64,000 nt of DNA from Kribbella flavida DSM 17836 (lineage in GTDB: Bacteria > Actinomycetota > Actinomycetes > Propionibacteriales > Kribbellaceae): assembly GCF_000024345.1 (NCBI RefSeq), contig NC_013729.1:4836001-4900000 (forward strand). Reading direction: 5' to 3'. The position numbers were made by a program, and so were the translations under genes. Below, in pieces: positions 51,632 to 61,332 of the stretch. Below the pieces are notes generated by a model. The model did no database searches. It was not told the DNA's origin and worked only from the letters and a program-made list of their open reading frames with translations. How positions within the stretch are numbered: position 1 is the stretch's first letter; each line of letters starts with the position of its first letter.

Positions 51632-52786
51632 TTACTGCTTTGTTGCGCACAGCGCGTTGCCGACCAGCTGGTCTGCGATGCGTTGCTGCGCAAGGGCGTC
51701 GTTCCATTCTCGGCCGAGCACACTCGACATGGAGACCACAGCGCTACGGCGGCCGTCCTCGGTGACACCGTTCTCGTTGATGAAGCCGCCCTCGCCACCC
51801 CCATGCGCCCAGTAGTACCCACCGCACGGCAGCGGTCGCCTGAAGATCCCGAGGCCGTACTGGCTGTCAGGCATGAGCTTGGCCACCACAGGGTCGAGGT
51901 CACGCGAGGTCAACATCTCGGCGAGCAGGGCAGGCCGCAGCAAGCGCCCACCGAGCAGTGCTCGCAAGAACTCGTTGACGTCACGAGTCGTCGACACCAG
52001 CGAGCCGTGGCGATCGTCCAGAATCTGTTCCGTCACATCGATGAACCGGTCCTGCTCGAAGGACTGGTAGGAGCGCGCGTGCGGAGATGGGAGGCTCGCG
52101 CGACGATCCGGCCCGGTGTGCTTCAGGCCGAGGGGCCGAATCACCCGATCTCGTAGTTCGTCGTGCCAGTGCCGGCCGGTGACCCGCTCGATGATCATGC
52201 CGACCAGAACGTACCCGATATTGGAGTAGCTCCACTGCTCGCCCGGTCCGAACAACGGTTCGTGCCGCAGTGTGCGCGCCACCAATTCCTCGGACGTATA
52301 CACGTCGAACCGGCGGTCGTAGAAGTCCGCCTCAGTGTCGTAATAGCCAGGCATGTCATCGGCCAGCCCGTGCGTGTGCTGCAGAAGCTGGCGGACGGTG
52401 ATCCGGCGGCCGTCGTTGTCGTTGCCGCGGATCAGCCCCGGCAGCCATCGCTCGACCGGATCATTCAGCGACATCCTGCCCTCACCGACCAACTGCAGGA
52501 CAACCGTGGCCTTGAAAGTCTTACCGGTACTGGCGATTCGGAAGCGACCATTGGCAGGTACGGGACGCCCAGTCCGGCGGTCCCCCGTGCCCGCCGTCGC
52601 CACCCGCGCCCGCCCATCGGCGGCAACCACCCGGGCCTGCACACCGACGACACCGGCCCGATGGATCGCCGACGTGTCCTGCTGCAGTCGGGAAGGCGTC
52701 GGCGTGGCGCCCGCGGTGGCCGAACCCAGCAACCCAGCCACAGCGATCCCGGCCGAGACCATGAAGATCGTGGAGAACCTTGTCAT
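51632..52786 (-). CDS. Secreted serine hydrolase, beta-lactamase/D-Ala-D-Ala carboxypeptidase family
   Basis: A 384-residue class C-like penicillin-recognising enzyme. A Sec signal (cleavage after TAGA near residue 27) exports it. The catalytic STGK motif is Ser86-Lys89, the second motif YSN is 187-189, and the third is in WAHGGGEGGF near the C-terminus. LLQHTHGLADD is also typical. It may act as a carboxypeptidase, esterase or amidase on cell-wall or small substrates. It is an isolated gene, divergent from the acetyltransferase at 52969 with 180 AT-richer bases between. Confidence 0.92.
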   Translation of the reverse strand: MTRFSTIFMVSAGIAVAGLLGSATAGATPTPSRLQQDTSAIHRAGVVGVQARVVAADGRARVATAGTGDRRTGRPVPANGRFRIASTGKTFKATVVLQLVGEGRMSLNDPVERWLPGLIRGNDNDGRRITVRQLLQHTHGLADDMPGYYDTEADFYDRRFDVYTSEELVARTLRHEPLFGPGEQWSYSNIGYVLVGMIIERVTGRHWHDELRDRVIRPLGLKHTGPDRRASLPSPHARSYQSFEQDRFIDVTEQILDDRHGSLVSTTRDVNEFLRALLGGRLLRPALLAEMLTSRDLDPVVAKLMPDSQYGLGIFRRPLPCGGYYWAHGGGEGGFINENGVTEDGRRSAVVSMSSVLGREWNDALAQQRIADQLVGNALCATKQ

Positions 52787-52968
52787 GCAAAGAACGCTAG
52801 TTCGGCGTCATCACAAGCGAGGTGGCCCCGCCGCCACAAGAGATTACCGCCCAACATATTGAACATTCGATCCCGCGCAGGTAATAGCGTCGCCCTGTGA
52901 GAGCCATGCCAGCAAGTGCCGCGCATGGCGAAAGCGGTGCTGCCCCCTAGCTCGCATAGCCTGCACAG

Positions 52969-53880
52969 ATGAAGATCCGACCAGCAGTCGGTGCCGACGC
53001 CGAGCAGGCAGCCGAGCTGGCTTCAACAGTCCATCCCTATCTAGTACAAACGCCGAACAGTTTCCGCATGGCGGTAGAGCGCGCTGCGGCTGACGATCGA
53101 CACCGCGTATGGGTGGCCATCTCGGATGAGGAACTGGTGGCCTGGGCTCGGACAGGGCCGGCGGCGGCGCGCACAGAAGCGGGAATCTTCGGTCTTACGC
53201 TGATCGTGCACCCAGGTCATCGCCGGCAGGGGGTGGCCACTGCGCTGACTGAGCGGATTGCTGATCATCTCGCGCGTCAGGAGGTTAGGTCGCTCGAGGC
53301 ACTGGCGTCGGATGGAGGAGTTGCGTTCGCGGCCGGGCACGGTGGGGTTCCAGGTGACGTGGTCAGATACGCCGGGCTCGATCTGCGGTCCCTGAGGGAC
53401 CGACCGAGCCTGCCACCGGGACTCAGCGTTGTACGGCTGAGCGAACTCGATCCACGTGATGTACACCTGTTGTATGCCGAAGCCGCGGCGGACATTCCCG
53501 GTCAAGCAGGTTATGACGTCAGTTTCGACTGGTTCGAGTCCGCCGTGTGGCGATCGACGAACTACAACCACCAACTGGGTGCAGCCGTCCTCGTGGACAG
53601 CAGACCCGCCGCGGTGACCGTTGTCGCGTGCGGCGGGTCGTCGATCTGGAACGACATGACCGGCACCTCGGCCGCATACCGCGGTCGAGGGCTGGCCAAG
53701 CTGGTGAAGTCGGCCTCGTTGAGGTGGGCCGCCGAGGCCGGCTACCGCCACGCTTTCACCATGAACAATTTGCACAACGCGCCGATGCTGGCGGTCAATG
53801 AATGGCTCGGCTATCACGAAACGGCACGGCAGACAGTCATGACGTGGAGCGTTGATGCAGGCGCCGACCAGGCACACTGA
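52969..53880 (+). CDS. Tandem GNAT-family N-acetyltransferase
   Basis: A 303-residue protein with two GNAT folds. The first (residues 1-140) has LIVHPGHRRQGVATALTERI, the acetyl-CoA pyrophosphate loop. The second (150-300) has DMTGTSAAYRGRGLAKLVKS in the same role and ends with AFTMNNLHNAPMLAVNEWLG. Tandem GNATs such as MshD-like proteins acetylate small amines; the substrate is unknown here. A decayed duplicate of the second domain lies at 13143-13302. Confidence 0.9.
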   Translation: MKIRPAVGADAEQAAELASTVHPYLVQTPNSFRMAVERAAADDRHRVWVAISDEELVAWARTGPAAARTEAGIFGLTLIVHPGHRRQGVATALTERIADHLARQEVRSLEALASDGGVAFAAGHGGVPGDVVRYAGLDLRSLRDRPSLPPGLSVVRLSELDPRDVHLLYAEAAADIPGQAGYDVSFDWFESAVWRSTNYNHQLGAAVLVDSRPAAVTVVACGGSSIWNDMTGTSAAYRGRGLAKLVKSASLRWAAEAGYRHAFTMNNLHNAPMLAVNEWLGYHETARQTVMTWSVDAGADQAH

Positions 53881-54292
53881 GCCGATGACCGCAACTCCGC
53901 GGCGTGGCGCTGGTTTCGGACTCGGACATCGCTGATTTCCGGCACCACGAAGCGTCGGATCACCCCGCGCTTCAAGCGCGGCTCGGTCCGGATGGCCAGC
54001 ATGCCGGTGGGAGCCAGCGTGCGGATCCGTCGGTCTTTGCCGGTTGCTCGATGCTGCGGTGCTCAATGCCCGGTACCGAGGCGGCGGCGCCCGACGTCAT
54101 CACGGTCGGAGCCTCGTCAAGGTCGACGGATACTGCAGCGACGCCGCAGCTGATCCATCACCTCGCGCAACTGCGTCAGGTCAGCGCCCGGCCCGTCTCT
54201 CGACGGGTCAGCACGGACACCGGCCAGCGCCCTCAGTAGGTATCAGTCGCCCGAAGTTGCCTCGCTAATCAACCGGAGTAGCGAAAACTGCG
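53881..54292 (+). other. Gene-poor region, no supported gene
   Basis: About 410 bases with short, unconvincing frames on both strands (for example minus-strand MLAIRTEPRLKRGVIRRFVV near 53950-54000, which looks like protein but matches nothing I know). Confidence 0.4.
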
Positions 54293-54325
54293 CCGGGCCG
54301 GCAAAGCGGTGCGTTGCCGGCCCGG
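54293..54325 (-). terminator. Hairpin terminator after the frameshifted membrane protein
   Basis: CCGGGCCGGCAA and TTGCCGGCCCGG form a perfect 12-bp stem with a 9-base loop, 17 bases past the ancestral stop codon of the minus-strand gene at 54342. It has no T-run. Confidence 0.7.
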
Positions 54326-54341
54326 TGTCTTGCGCGTCGGT

Positions 54342-54667
54342 CTAGTAGTCGCAGTGGCGGCTGCCGGCTTTGGCCAGTCCCCGACTGATCGGGTAGCCGA
54401 TGGTCAGCAGCGTGACGTACAGCCGGCCCGGTCAGAGCCGAAGCCGTCGTGACCATCGCCGTCATCGCCGACCACGGCCGCAGCGAGCAGCACCCCAAAC
54501 ACCGCGGCCATGTAAGCGATCAGCTCCGTGGTCTTGAACGCCGGCTTGGTCTCTGAACCCTCTGGCCGGTGAGCGGCGCCCCCGCCCGGGCGGACAGGCA
54601 CCCGACGTTGCGGCATACCAGCCGAAGAACCCTGCATGGGCGGAGGACCCTGCTCGTACACGGACAT
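54342..54667 (-). pseudogene. Small two-helix membrane protein with a one-base frameshift
   Basis: The frame starts MSVYEQGPPPMQG and reaches KTTELIAYMAAVFGVLLAAA, a first membrane helix. After FGSDRA the frame breaks; one base over, it continues LYVTLLTIGYPISRGLAKAG and ends at 54342. The joined sequence of about 108 residues matches a widespread small actinobacterial membrane protein (proline-rich N-terminus, two helices, SRGLAKSGS tail). The current frame ends early in CTSRC. A sequence error at one base near 54430 would explain it equally well. A terminator hairpin follows the ancestral stop. Confidence 0.75.
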
Positions 54668-54956
54668 CTTGTGCTACCTAAGTCGCGGATCGTTCAGACG
54701 GCCCGCCTGGTACCCGGCCTCACCATCAGCTCAGCAGGGCGTTCGAGCAAGTCGCTCGTGAAAGCGCTGCCCATGCCACGCGGTCGCCTCGGGGCTCGTC
54801 CCGAACTGGCGTTCATCGCGCATCGTCAGGGCGCAAAAGCGCAGCTCGCCGACTGACAGGCTCGGCGAGTTGCCCGACGACTTCATTGGCGGGCGCAACG
54901 CCACCCCAGCTGCCCTGTCGTGCTGATCGCTCCACACACCGACACTCTCCGCCGCT

Positions 54957-55379
54957 TTACGCGGACGTCAGCATGTTCCGTAAGCTGGTTCCCACAAGGT
55001 CGGTCCAAGCGCCGGAGCAGACGTTGTGGCACTCCAGCTCGGGCACCAGGCCGACATGCGTCAAGGTGATCGTGACGCCGCCTTCAGCATTTGATGCGAC
55101 ATCGAAGACGATGTCGGTGCCCACCCATTCCTCCTGGTCCTCGACGAAGCTGAAGTGATTCTCGAGAACATGCCATACCATCCTGCGCCCCGGGATGGCC
55201 TCTGTAACTCTCAGACGCGTTTGGTGAAGGCCCGGCATATCAAAGCCGAACTCGTCTCCTGCGGTCTCTGATCGTCCTTCGATCTCGGGGTTCCACCAGA
55301 CGTGAGGACGCGTGATCGCCGCGAAGGCTTCGTCCGGCGTGGTTCGAACCTCGACGTCCGTACTGAAGCTCTGGGCCAT
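54957..55379 (-). CDS. SRPBCC (AHSA1/START-like) family protein
   Basis: A 140-residue protein with the Bet v1-like fold: TDVEVRTTPDEAFAAITRPH at the N-terminus, then WWNPEIEG, VWHVLENHFSF and GGVTITLTHVGLVPELEC near the C-terminus. Such domains bind hydrophobic ligands. The MAQSF start at 55379 is chosen because GGGAGAGA lies seven bases before it. It has no operon partner. Confidence 0.9.
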   Translation of the reverse strand: MAQSFSTDVEVRTTPDEAFAAITRPHVWWNPEIEGRSETAGDEFGFDMPGLHQTRLRVTEAIPGRRMVWHVLENHFSFVEDQEEWVGTDIVFDVASNAEGGVTITLTHVGLVPELECHNVCSGAWTDLVGTSLRNMLTSA

Positions 55380-55522
55380 AACCGTCTCTCCCAACCTCGA
55401 CACCTACACTCCGAACGCTGCAGCGCATCGGTCGAGGCAGCGAACGCAACCAATGGTTGCGTTGCTAGGTTAGGAGCTCCGCCTCGCTTGCGCAACTCTT
55501 GCCTCGACATGCCGATCACGGC

Positions 55523-57487
55523 TTATGTCATGGGTGTCATCACTTGATCCTTACCCACTCCCAGCTCCAGGCGCGATCGCAGCGAAGAAGGCGCACACGC
55601 CCGCCACGCCAAGGAGCTCGCAGAGGTTCTAGGTCGGGATGAGCTGATAGGCGCGATGGCATGCCGACCCCAGGGCACGAACAGCACTCCAGCACCGACC
55701 AGCACGCCGTACCGGAGTTTCTCGAGACTTCCGATGGAACGAGTGTGGCGTCGCCAGCCGACCACCAGACATGCCAGCAGCACAACTATGCAGATTGCGG
55801 CCAGCTGTAAGACCAGCCAGATCAACGGCCGGCCCAACACCGCGGACACCACATTTGTCGCGCCGGCGGCCACCACGGAGAACAGATACGTCGCAGTGCC
55901 CGCGATGACGATCGGGCCGGCGCCGGCAAGCCCTCGCGCCGGCCAGGCCATCACGGGCCGGCCCCGCCGAGCCAGCGCCGCGGCCGGATAGGCGGCGAAG
56001 GCGGCCAGCATCAGCGCGAGAAGCGTCATGCAACTCGACCGATTCGTACCACCGCAACGGCATGACCTCTTCGCTGGCCAGCACCTGTGCCGGTGGCTCA
56101 TCGGCAGTCGACGGCGCCGCACCGCTCTTGATCCACGACGTGATCAGCGAGATGAACTGCGGCGCGAAGTCGGCTGCTTCGTTCTCGCTGAAGCCGTCGG
56201 CACTGACCCGCATCGTGTGGGAGGCGCGGCACCACGCGCAGGGTGTAGTGCTGGTTGCCGCCTCGCTCCAGAGCCTGCCGGAAGAGTCTCAGGCTTTCGC
56301 CTGGAGCAGTCGAGCGGTCTTGTTCGCCGAACACGCCCAACAGTGGCTGGCGGAGTTGCCCGAGATTGGCGAGCGGATCGTTCGCGGTCCCACCGAAGAG
56401 CCGTGCGGCGATCAGCATCCGGCTGAGATTGACCCCGATCGGATCGAGCAGTCGCGGTGAGACGCCCGCGTGAGTCAGGTAGGTCCGTTTACTCCAGAGC
56501 TGGGTGCGGTCCGGCCGCACGGCACTGGCGCCCACGGTGACGACAAAGGCGACCTGAGGTGCCTTCACCGCGGCAAGGGGGGCGATCCAGCCGCCCTGGC
56601 TGTGGCCCCACAGGGCAACTCGGCGGGATGCGACTCCAGGATGCTCGCGCAACAGCCTCACGGCCGCAACGGCGTCATCGGCGATGATCGTCGAAGGAGG
56701 TTGTCGCTCTCGAGTAGCCGGATCGCTTGTCATAGATCAGAGCGGCGATACCGGCGCGGGCGAACGACTCCGCCTCGCGCCGGTAGTCGTCACGATCGGT
56801 CGAGCCGGCGCCTGCCAGCAGGACAACGCCGGGCAGGGGCGCATCGGCCGACCGAGGTGCGACGATCGAGCCGTGCAGTGTTTGCGAGCCACTGCTGAAA
56901 GTTACCTCGGTGGTGACCAGATCGGACGGTGCCGGAGTTGCCGGCACCAGGACGGCGCCGATCAGCGCCAGGTTGCACAAGGACAGCATGCAGTGGTCTC
57001 TGTCGAGAGAAGCCCGGATCGACCCCCGCGAATACGGGAGCGCATCCGACCATGCGCCGAGCTCCGGCCGCAACCGCAGAAATTCTGCAAACGTCCGCAG
57101 GTCCTCGGTCAGCCAAACGTCGTTGAGCTCGTCGATCGCCTGCTGCGGTGCCGGATCCTGCTCGCTGCGGCGCGGGAAGCGAAGATCGCGACGGATCAGG
57201 CGCCACCACCGTTCGCGTCCATGGGCGCGCTCCGGGATGTCCTCCACGAACCGATGCTCAGCGAGGATTCGCAGGTTGTAACTCGTGCCACCACTGGTGA
57301 CACCGAGTCGTTTCGCCAGCACCGTCGACGTCGCCTCGCCGAGAATGTCCAGCTCACGCAGGATCCGCTGCCGGAGTGGATTGGCCAGCGCCTTCGCGGC
57401 GCCCAGATCTGCTACCTCGTCCGCCGTCCATGCATCGGAAACCACGCGTGGACTATCGTGCAACGCGACTCCGGCTGCTCGACACAA
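55523..57487 (-). pseudogene. ArsR-type HTH fused to a membrane alpha/beta hydrolase, broken by frameshifts
   Basis: The first frame (57487 to about 56690) encodes an ArsR-like winged helix (LANPLRQRILRELDILGEAT), a hydrophobic stretch (LCNLALIGAVLVPAT) and the start of an alpha/beta hydrolase (GSIVAPRSADAPLPGVVLLA; IALIYDKRSGYSRATTSFDD). The next frame carries the nucleophile elbow VALWGHSQGGW and runs to about 56240. A third continues ASHTMRVSADGFSENEA to WYESVELHDA, and a fourth begins TLLALMLAAFAAYP and encodes four membrane helices. Together they make one protein of about 640 residues. At least three indels break it, so it is probably inactive, unless the assembly is faulty here. Confidence 0.8.
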
Positions 57488-57657
57488 CCTCGCAGACAGC
57501 CGGCATGCCGATGGCTCGTGGAGAGGGGGCTGCTGTGTCTACCACTTGCGCGGCTGCCAAGAAGAAGGAGTACTGAACTGGATCGAGGGTGGGGTTGATG
57601 GAGACAGGAGCGGGCCACTTTGGCGCAGCCCGCTCTTCGGCTAGCTGCCGGTTGGAA

Positions 57658-58020
57658 CTACCGACCCCGACTGTTGCGGATGACGCCGCCGTCCGAGGTC
57701 CGAAGGGACGTCACTGGGATGGTGCCGCGGTGGAGCACATGAGGGATATCAGCCCAGGGCAGCAGCGGTTCGGTGGCCATCAAGGTGCGCAGGCGCTTGA
57801 GCAGATGCACGTCCGTTCGGGCGCGAGCAGATCCGCCTCGATGGTCCAGTAGGCGGGCTGGCTGCTCACCCGGCCCGACTCGCGGAGTGCGTCGAAGATC
57901 AAGTTCGCGTGGACAGGTGAAAAGAACAACACGTCGGCCCATCGACGCCCGAGCGGATGCACTGAGTGATCCATGACGTGGGGTCGCTCCGCGTACTTCA
58001 AGCGCTCTCGGGCGTAGAGG
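57658..58020 (-). pseudogene. Remnant of an unidentified gene
   Basis: Two minus-strand frames join into a plausible protein segment: HPLGRRWADVLFFSPVHANL and FDALRESGRVSSQPAYWTIE, then, after a frame change near 57820, RTDVHLLKRLRTLMATEPLL ending at a stop near 57658. I do not recognise the family. Homology ends abruptly near 58020, where a DNA ligase fragment on the other strand begins, so the two relics are fused by a past rearrangement. Confidence 0.45.
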
Positions 58021-58032
58021 TCTGGGTAGCGG

Positions 58033-58428
58033 TGTGTACTCGACGGCGAGCTGGTGGTGTGGACCGGCGAGTGCATGGACTTCGACGCATTGCAGGCCCG
58101 GATGGTCAACGCCGCCGCGACCGTGCGGCGCCGACTGGCATCAGCGCAGCCGGCCTCGCTGGTCGTGTTCGACGTGCTCGCGGTCGGCAACGTCGGCGTA
58201 CGGCCGATGCGATGGACGGCCCGCCGCAACCGACTGGAAGCTCTCGCCGAGGCATGGCGGCGCTCCGCTGCAACTGTCTCCGGTGACCAGCGATGTCGCC
58301 GAGGCGCGCGAGTGGCTGGAAGGGTTCAAGGCCTCCGGGGTCGAAGGCCTTGTGGTCAAGGGCGCTACCAGCCGGTACCGGCCCGGCCGGCGGGAATGGG
58401 TGAAGGTGAATTCTGGTGCGCTGGTTTG
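58033..58428 (+). pseudogene. Central part of an ATP-dependent DNA ligase, frameshifted
   Basis: The plus strand reads CVLDGELVVWTGECMDFDAL through LASAQPASLVVFDVLAVGNV. Near 58250 the frame shifts to APLQLSPVTSDVAEAREWLE and GVEGLVVKGATSRYRPGRRE before homology ends at WVKV. DGELVVW, FDVL and EGLVVK are ligase motifs III, IIIa and IV. The N-terminal adenylation lysine region is missing upstream but a matching piece lies at 8068. The segment was probably part of a LigC-type or LigD-type ligase. Confidence 0.8.
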
Positions 58429-58522
58429 GTGGACGGTTCGTAGTCTGCGGCCTGTTGTGCGCCGTCAGCGTTCGGTCCAAGGCGTCCGATGGGTGCGCGA
58501 CAGGTGTCGGAGACGTGACTTT

Positions 58523-58894
58523 CTATCCTTCTGTGCCAGATGTCGTTGGCGGCAGGAAGACGCAGAACTCGTTGCCTTCTGGGTCGGCGAGAACGACCCA
58601 TCGGAAGCCTTGCTCGGTCTGCTCATCGGACAGCCGCCGGGCGCCCAGCTGCTCCAGTCGCTCCACCTCTGCCAGCAGGTTCTCGACTTGGAGGTCAAGA
58701 TGCATTCGGTTCTTTCCCTGCTTCGGCTCCGGAACCTGCTGCAGCGTCAGCGTCGGTGCTGGGCCGGGCGCGGTCAGGATGAGGTATGGCGGGGCGTCTA
58801 AAGCGCGCCGATAGTTCAGTGGCGTGAGAGCCTCCAGCCAAAATTCTGCTTGCGCCTCGGAATCGACACAGTCGAGCGTCACTACGATCTCCAT
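58523..58894 (-). CDS. VOC (glyoxalase/bleomycin resistance) family protein
   Basis: A 123-residue single VOC domain of two beta-alpha-beta-beta-beta units: MEIVVTLDCVDSEAQAEFWL, then NRMHLDLQVENLLAEVERLE and VVLADPEGNEFCVFLPP. The His in MHLDLQV and the Glu in GNEFCV are the typical metal-ligand positions of the second unit. The reaction is unknown; many relatives act in detoxification. It lies between two DNA ligase remnants. Confidence 0.92.
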   Translation of the reverse strand: MEIVVTLDCVDSEAQAEFWLEALTPLNYRRALDAPPYLILTAPGPAPTLTLQQVPEPKQGKNRMHLDLQVENLLAEVERLEQLGARRLSDEQTEQGFRWVVLADPEGNEFCVFLPPTTSGTEG

Positions 58895-59011
58895 CCGGGA
58901 AGCCTACTTAACCTGCCCCACCCCCGCTATGGCCTTTCAGTTGAGCAGTGCCTACGGTCGGCCCCGGGGCGACCTGCTCCGGCGCGACAGTGCACGACAC
59001 CGAACACAACC

Positions 59012-59095
59012 CTCTGAAAGTGGAAGCGCCGCGACACCGTCGAGGTGATCGTCGGTGGCGTGATCGAGCCGATCGACCACCCATCAGCCGTCTGG
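59012..59095 (+). pseudogene. C-terminal-side remnant of an ATP-dependent DNA ligase
   Basis: After LKV and one extra base, the plus strand reads KRRDTVEVIVGGVIEPIDHP, the segment of ATP-dependent ligases that holds motif V (K-x-K/R) and begins the OB-fold. Homology then stops. It follows naturally on the piece ending WVKV at 58428, with 580 bases holding a VOC gene between them. Confidence 0.65.
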
Positions 59096-59159
59096 TCATG
59101 CAAGGCTGACATGCTTGGCGCCAACGGCTGTACCGCTGGTGACAGATTCCTTGACGACA

Positions 59160-59390
59160 CCCCGATTTGCAAGGAATCGCGGTCTCATTCAGAGTTGCTT
59201 GGGCCGATTTGGCTAGGGTCCGCCTTTCGCGATACGCCAAGCAGAAACTGCCGGCGACGCAGAGGAAAAGCCCGACACGCAGCCGGCGCAGCCCACCGAG
59301 ATCCGTGATCGCCAGAACAATCGAGACAAGTGCCAATACAAGACTAATGATGCTGATGATCAACAATCCGCGCCGACGGCGTCCACCTGG
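59160..59390 (-). pseudogene. Possible small membrane protein or its remnant
   Basis: A minus-strand frame reads RRRRGLLIISIISLVLALVS followed by IVLAITDLGGLRRLRVGLFL and CVAGSFCLAYRERR, i.e. two membrane helices. No ATG or GTG start with a ribosome site is visible and an in-frame stop precedes it, so the N-terminus may be lost. The frame then runs on into non-coding-looking sequence. Confidence 0.3.
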
Positions 59391-59399
59391 TTCCCTGAG

Positions 59400-60029
59400 A
59401 TCTCATTCGGCAACTCTACTGACGCTGCAGACATGTTCAGGCTGCTGATCTTCACCAAACCTCCTGCCCCGGTCGTCTGTCTGACCCGACCTGACTGTCA
59501 CCGAGACGCTCGTCGCGAGACCAACAAGCTCGACAAAGGCTCATGGCCTCGGCGTGCCGGTACCTGCGGGTCCTCGAGAGGCGTGATGCAAGCCCGCCGC
59601 GGGGAGAAGCTACGCGCACGTCTGTCCAGGCGGGTTCGGCTGTTGTGGCTGGTCGATGTCGGCTGGTCGGCCGTTGGCCGGTGGCCACCCCGCAGGCGGT
59701 CTCGGTCCTGCGGGAACGGCGCCCGTCGTCGGGCCGTTCGCTCTCGCGGTCGGAGATGAGGGGCCGTACTCCTGGTGCCGGAACAGCCACGGCCGAACGC
59801 CCTCGATATCCTCGGTCTTCGCGGCGTTCGGTTCGGCGGTCCAGACCTACGGCCGCCAGCGGGAACTCCCAGCCGGCCGCCCCCGACCTCCGCGGACGCG
59901 ACGTACTTCTCGATGTCGAACATCGCCTGGACCGCCGGGTCCATCGTCCACCACGCCTGCGGGCCCGCGGAAGTCGGAGATATCCGACGCGATGGAGATG
60001 CCCGCGCCGGTCAGACGGCGAACGTTCGG
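59400..60029 (+). other. Gene-poor region, no supported gene
   Basis: About 630 bases with overlapping Arg-rich frames. A minus-strand phrase MDPAVQAMFDIEKYVASAEV near 59880-59944 looks like a fragment of a real protein but leads into low-complexity sequence. I assign nothing. Confidence 0.4.
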
Positions 60030-60608
60030 TCACGCCTCCGTACGTGCGCGCCATTCGTCCTCGAGGATCGCCATCACGATCGAGTCGATCCACTCGCCTT
60101 TCCAGCACAGCGCGTCGCGAAGCCGGCCCTCGACGACGAACCCGGCCTTTTCGTACGCCCGCTGAGCCCGCGGGTTGAACGCAAACACGTCGAGGCTGAT
60201 CCGGTGCAGCCCGAGTTCCTCGAAGCCGTACCCGACGATCAGCTTCGTCGCCTCGGTCCCCAGCCCCCGGTTGCGGCCGGCGGGACCGATCAGGATCCGG
60301 AAGTTGCAGGACCGGTTGTCCGGGTCGTACTCGTTCAGCACCGCCTCACCGACAGCGTCGCCGGTGGACCGGTCCACGATTGCGAGGTCGAGCCGGTCGG
60401 TCTGCTCCTTGCGCGTCCGCAGCCACTCGCGGGCCCGCTCGTCGGAAATCTCCTCGTGGCTACCGGTCAGCCGGGTCACCTCGGGATCGTCCATCGCGGC
60501 CTTCATCATCGGGAAGTCGCCCTCGTCGAGGCAGCGCAGGACCACCAGTTTGCCGGTGAGCGTCGGCTTATACGAGAAATCGGTCACGAGGAGCAGTTTG
60601 CGCACCAC
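60030..60608 (-). CDS. RimJ/RimL-type GNAT acetyltransferase
   Basis: A 192-residue acetyltransferase: LTGKLVVLRCLDEGDFPMMK at the N-terminus, ILIGPAGRNRGLGTEATKLI as the acetyl-CoA loop, LGLHRISLDVFAFNPRAQRA and YEKAGFVVEGRLRDALCWKG as the usual C-terminal helix and strand. Family members acetylate protein N-termini or small amines and often confer self-resistance. The first codon is GTG at 60608; a GTG at 60584 (VTDFSYKP) is an alternative start. Confidence 0.9.
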   Translation of the reverse strand: MVRKLLLVTDFSYKPTLTGKLVVLRCLDEGDFPMMKAAMDDPEVTRLTGSHEEISDERAREWLRTRKEQTDRLDLAIVDRSTGDAVGEAVLNEYDPDNRSCNFRILIGPAGRNRGLGTEATKLIVGYGFEELGLHRISLDVFAFNPRAQRAYEKAGFVVEGRLRDALCWKGEWIDSIVMAILEDEWRARTEA

Positions 60609-61297
60609 GGCACGGGTCAGGCCACTGGTTTAGGACAGCTCCGGACGGCGTACGTGCCGTCGGCGGCGGGGAGGAGTCGTGGGCACGGTGCGAGCGCAGA
60701 TCCGTTAGCAGGCCAGCCCGGACGACGGCGACCAACCGCAGCACCGCCAGGTTGGCAGTCCGACCGTCCAGGCAGGCCACGTGGACGGCCGCCCGACTTC
60801 CGGGATCTCCTCAACTTGGTGATCCATGTCCGGTTGCACTTGAAGCCGGACAACGGGCGGTTCACTGTTCGATTCGCCAGATGTCTCGTAACGCTGGAGT
60901 GGCGGCAAGGGGCGAGCCGGCTGTCCAGCCCCTTCGGCGATCGCCGGCCGGCATCGCACGCGGCGCGCTGAGGTCCGCCGTACGGTCGACACGGGGGCAC
61001 GACCTCTGCCTGGCCGGCTCGGTCATTCGTCTAGCAGTCCGGGCAGGGCGAGCGACCGCGCGCAGTTGCTCGCGGCTGCGGCGGACGGGGATGCCGTCGG
61101 GGAGGGCGTGAACGAGCGAACGTCGCGGCGTTCGTGCCCTGAGGCGGGTCGAGGCTGTTCTCAAGCGGCGGCCCCGCACCGCGGCCACGATCAGATCGGC
61201 CGGCGTCTCGGCGTCGTCGACGAGGTCCTTCGGTTTGCGCATGCCGCGAGGCCTTCGTGGCCTGTCGTAGGTGGGTGGCGGAGAGATGTGGAACGGC
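60609..61297 (-). other. Gene-poor region, no supported gene
   Basis: About 690 bases. The minus-strand phrase MRKPKDLVDDAETPADLIVA (from 61242) looks like the start of a real protein but then shifts into Arg-rich sequence. Nothing else is recognisable. Confidence 0.4.
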
Positions 61298-61332
61298 GGG
61301 CGGGCGCCGATGCAGGGTCAAGGCGCCCGCCC
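61298..61332 (+). terminator. Strong GC hairpin, probable terminator
   Basis: GGGCGGGCGCC and GGCGCCCGCCC form a perfect 11-bp stem with a 13-base loop. It is not immediately downstream of any intact gene, so it may be left from a lost operon. Direction cannot be told from the symmetrical stem. Confidence 0.5.
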
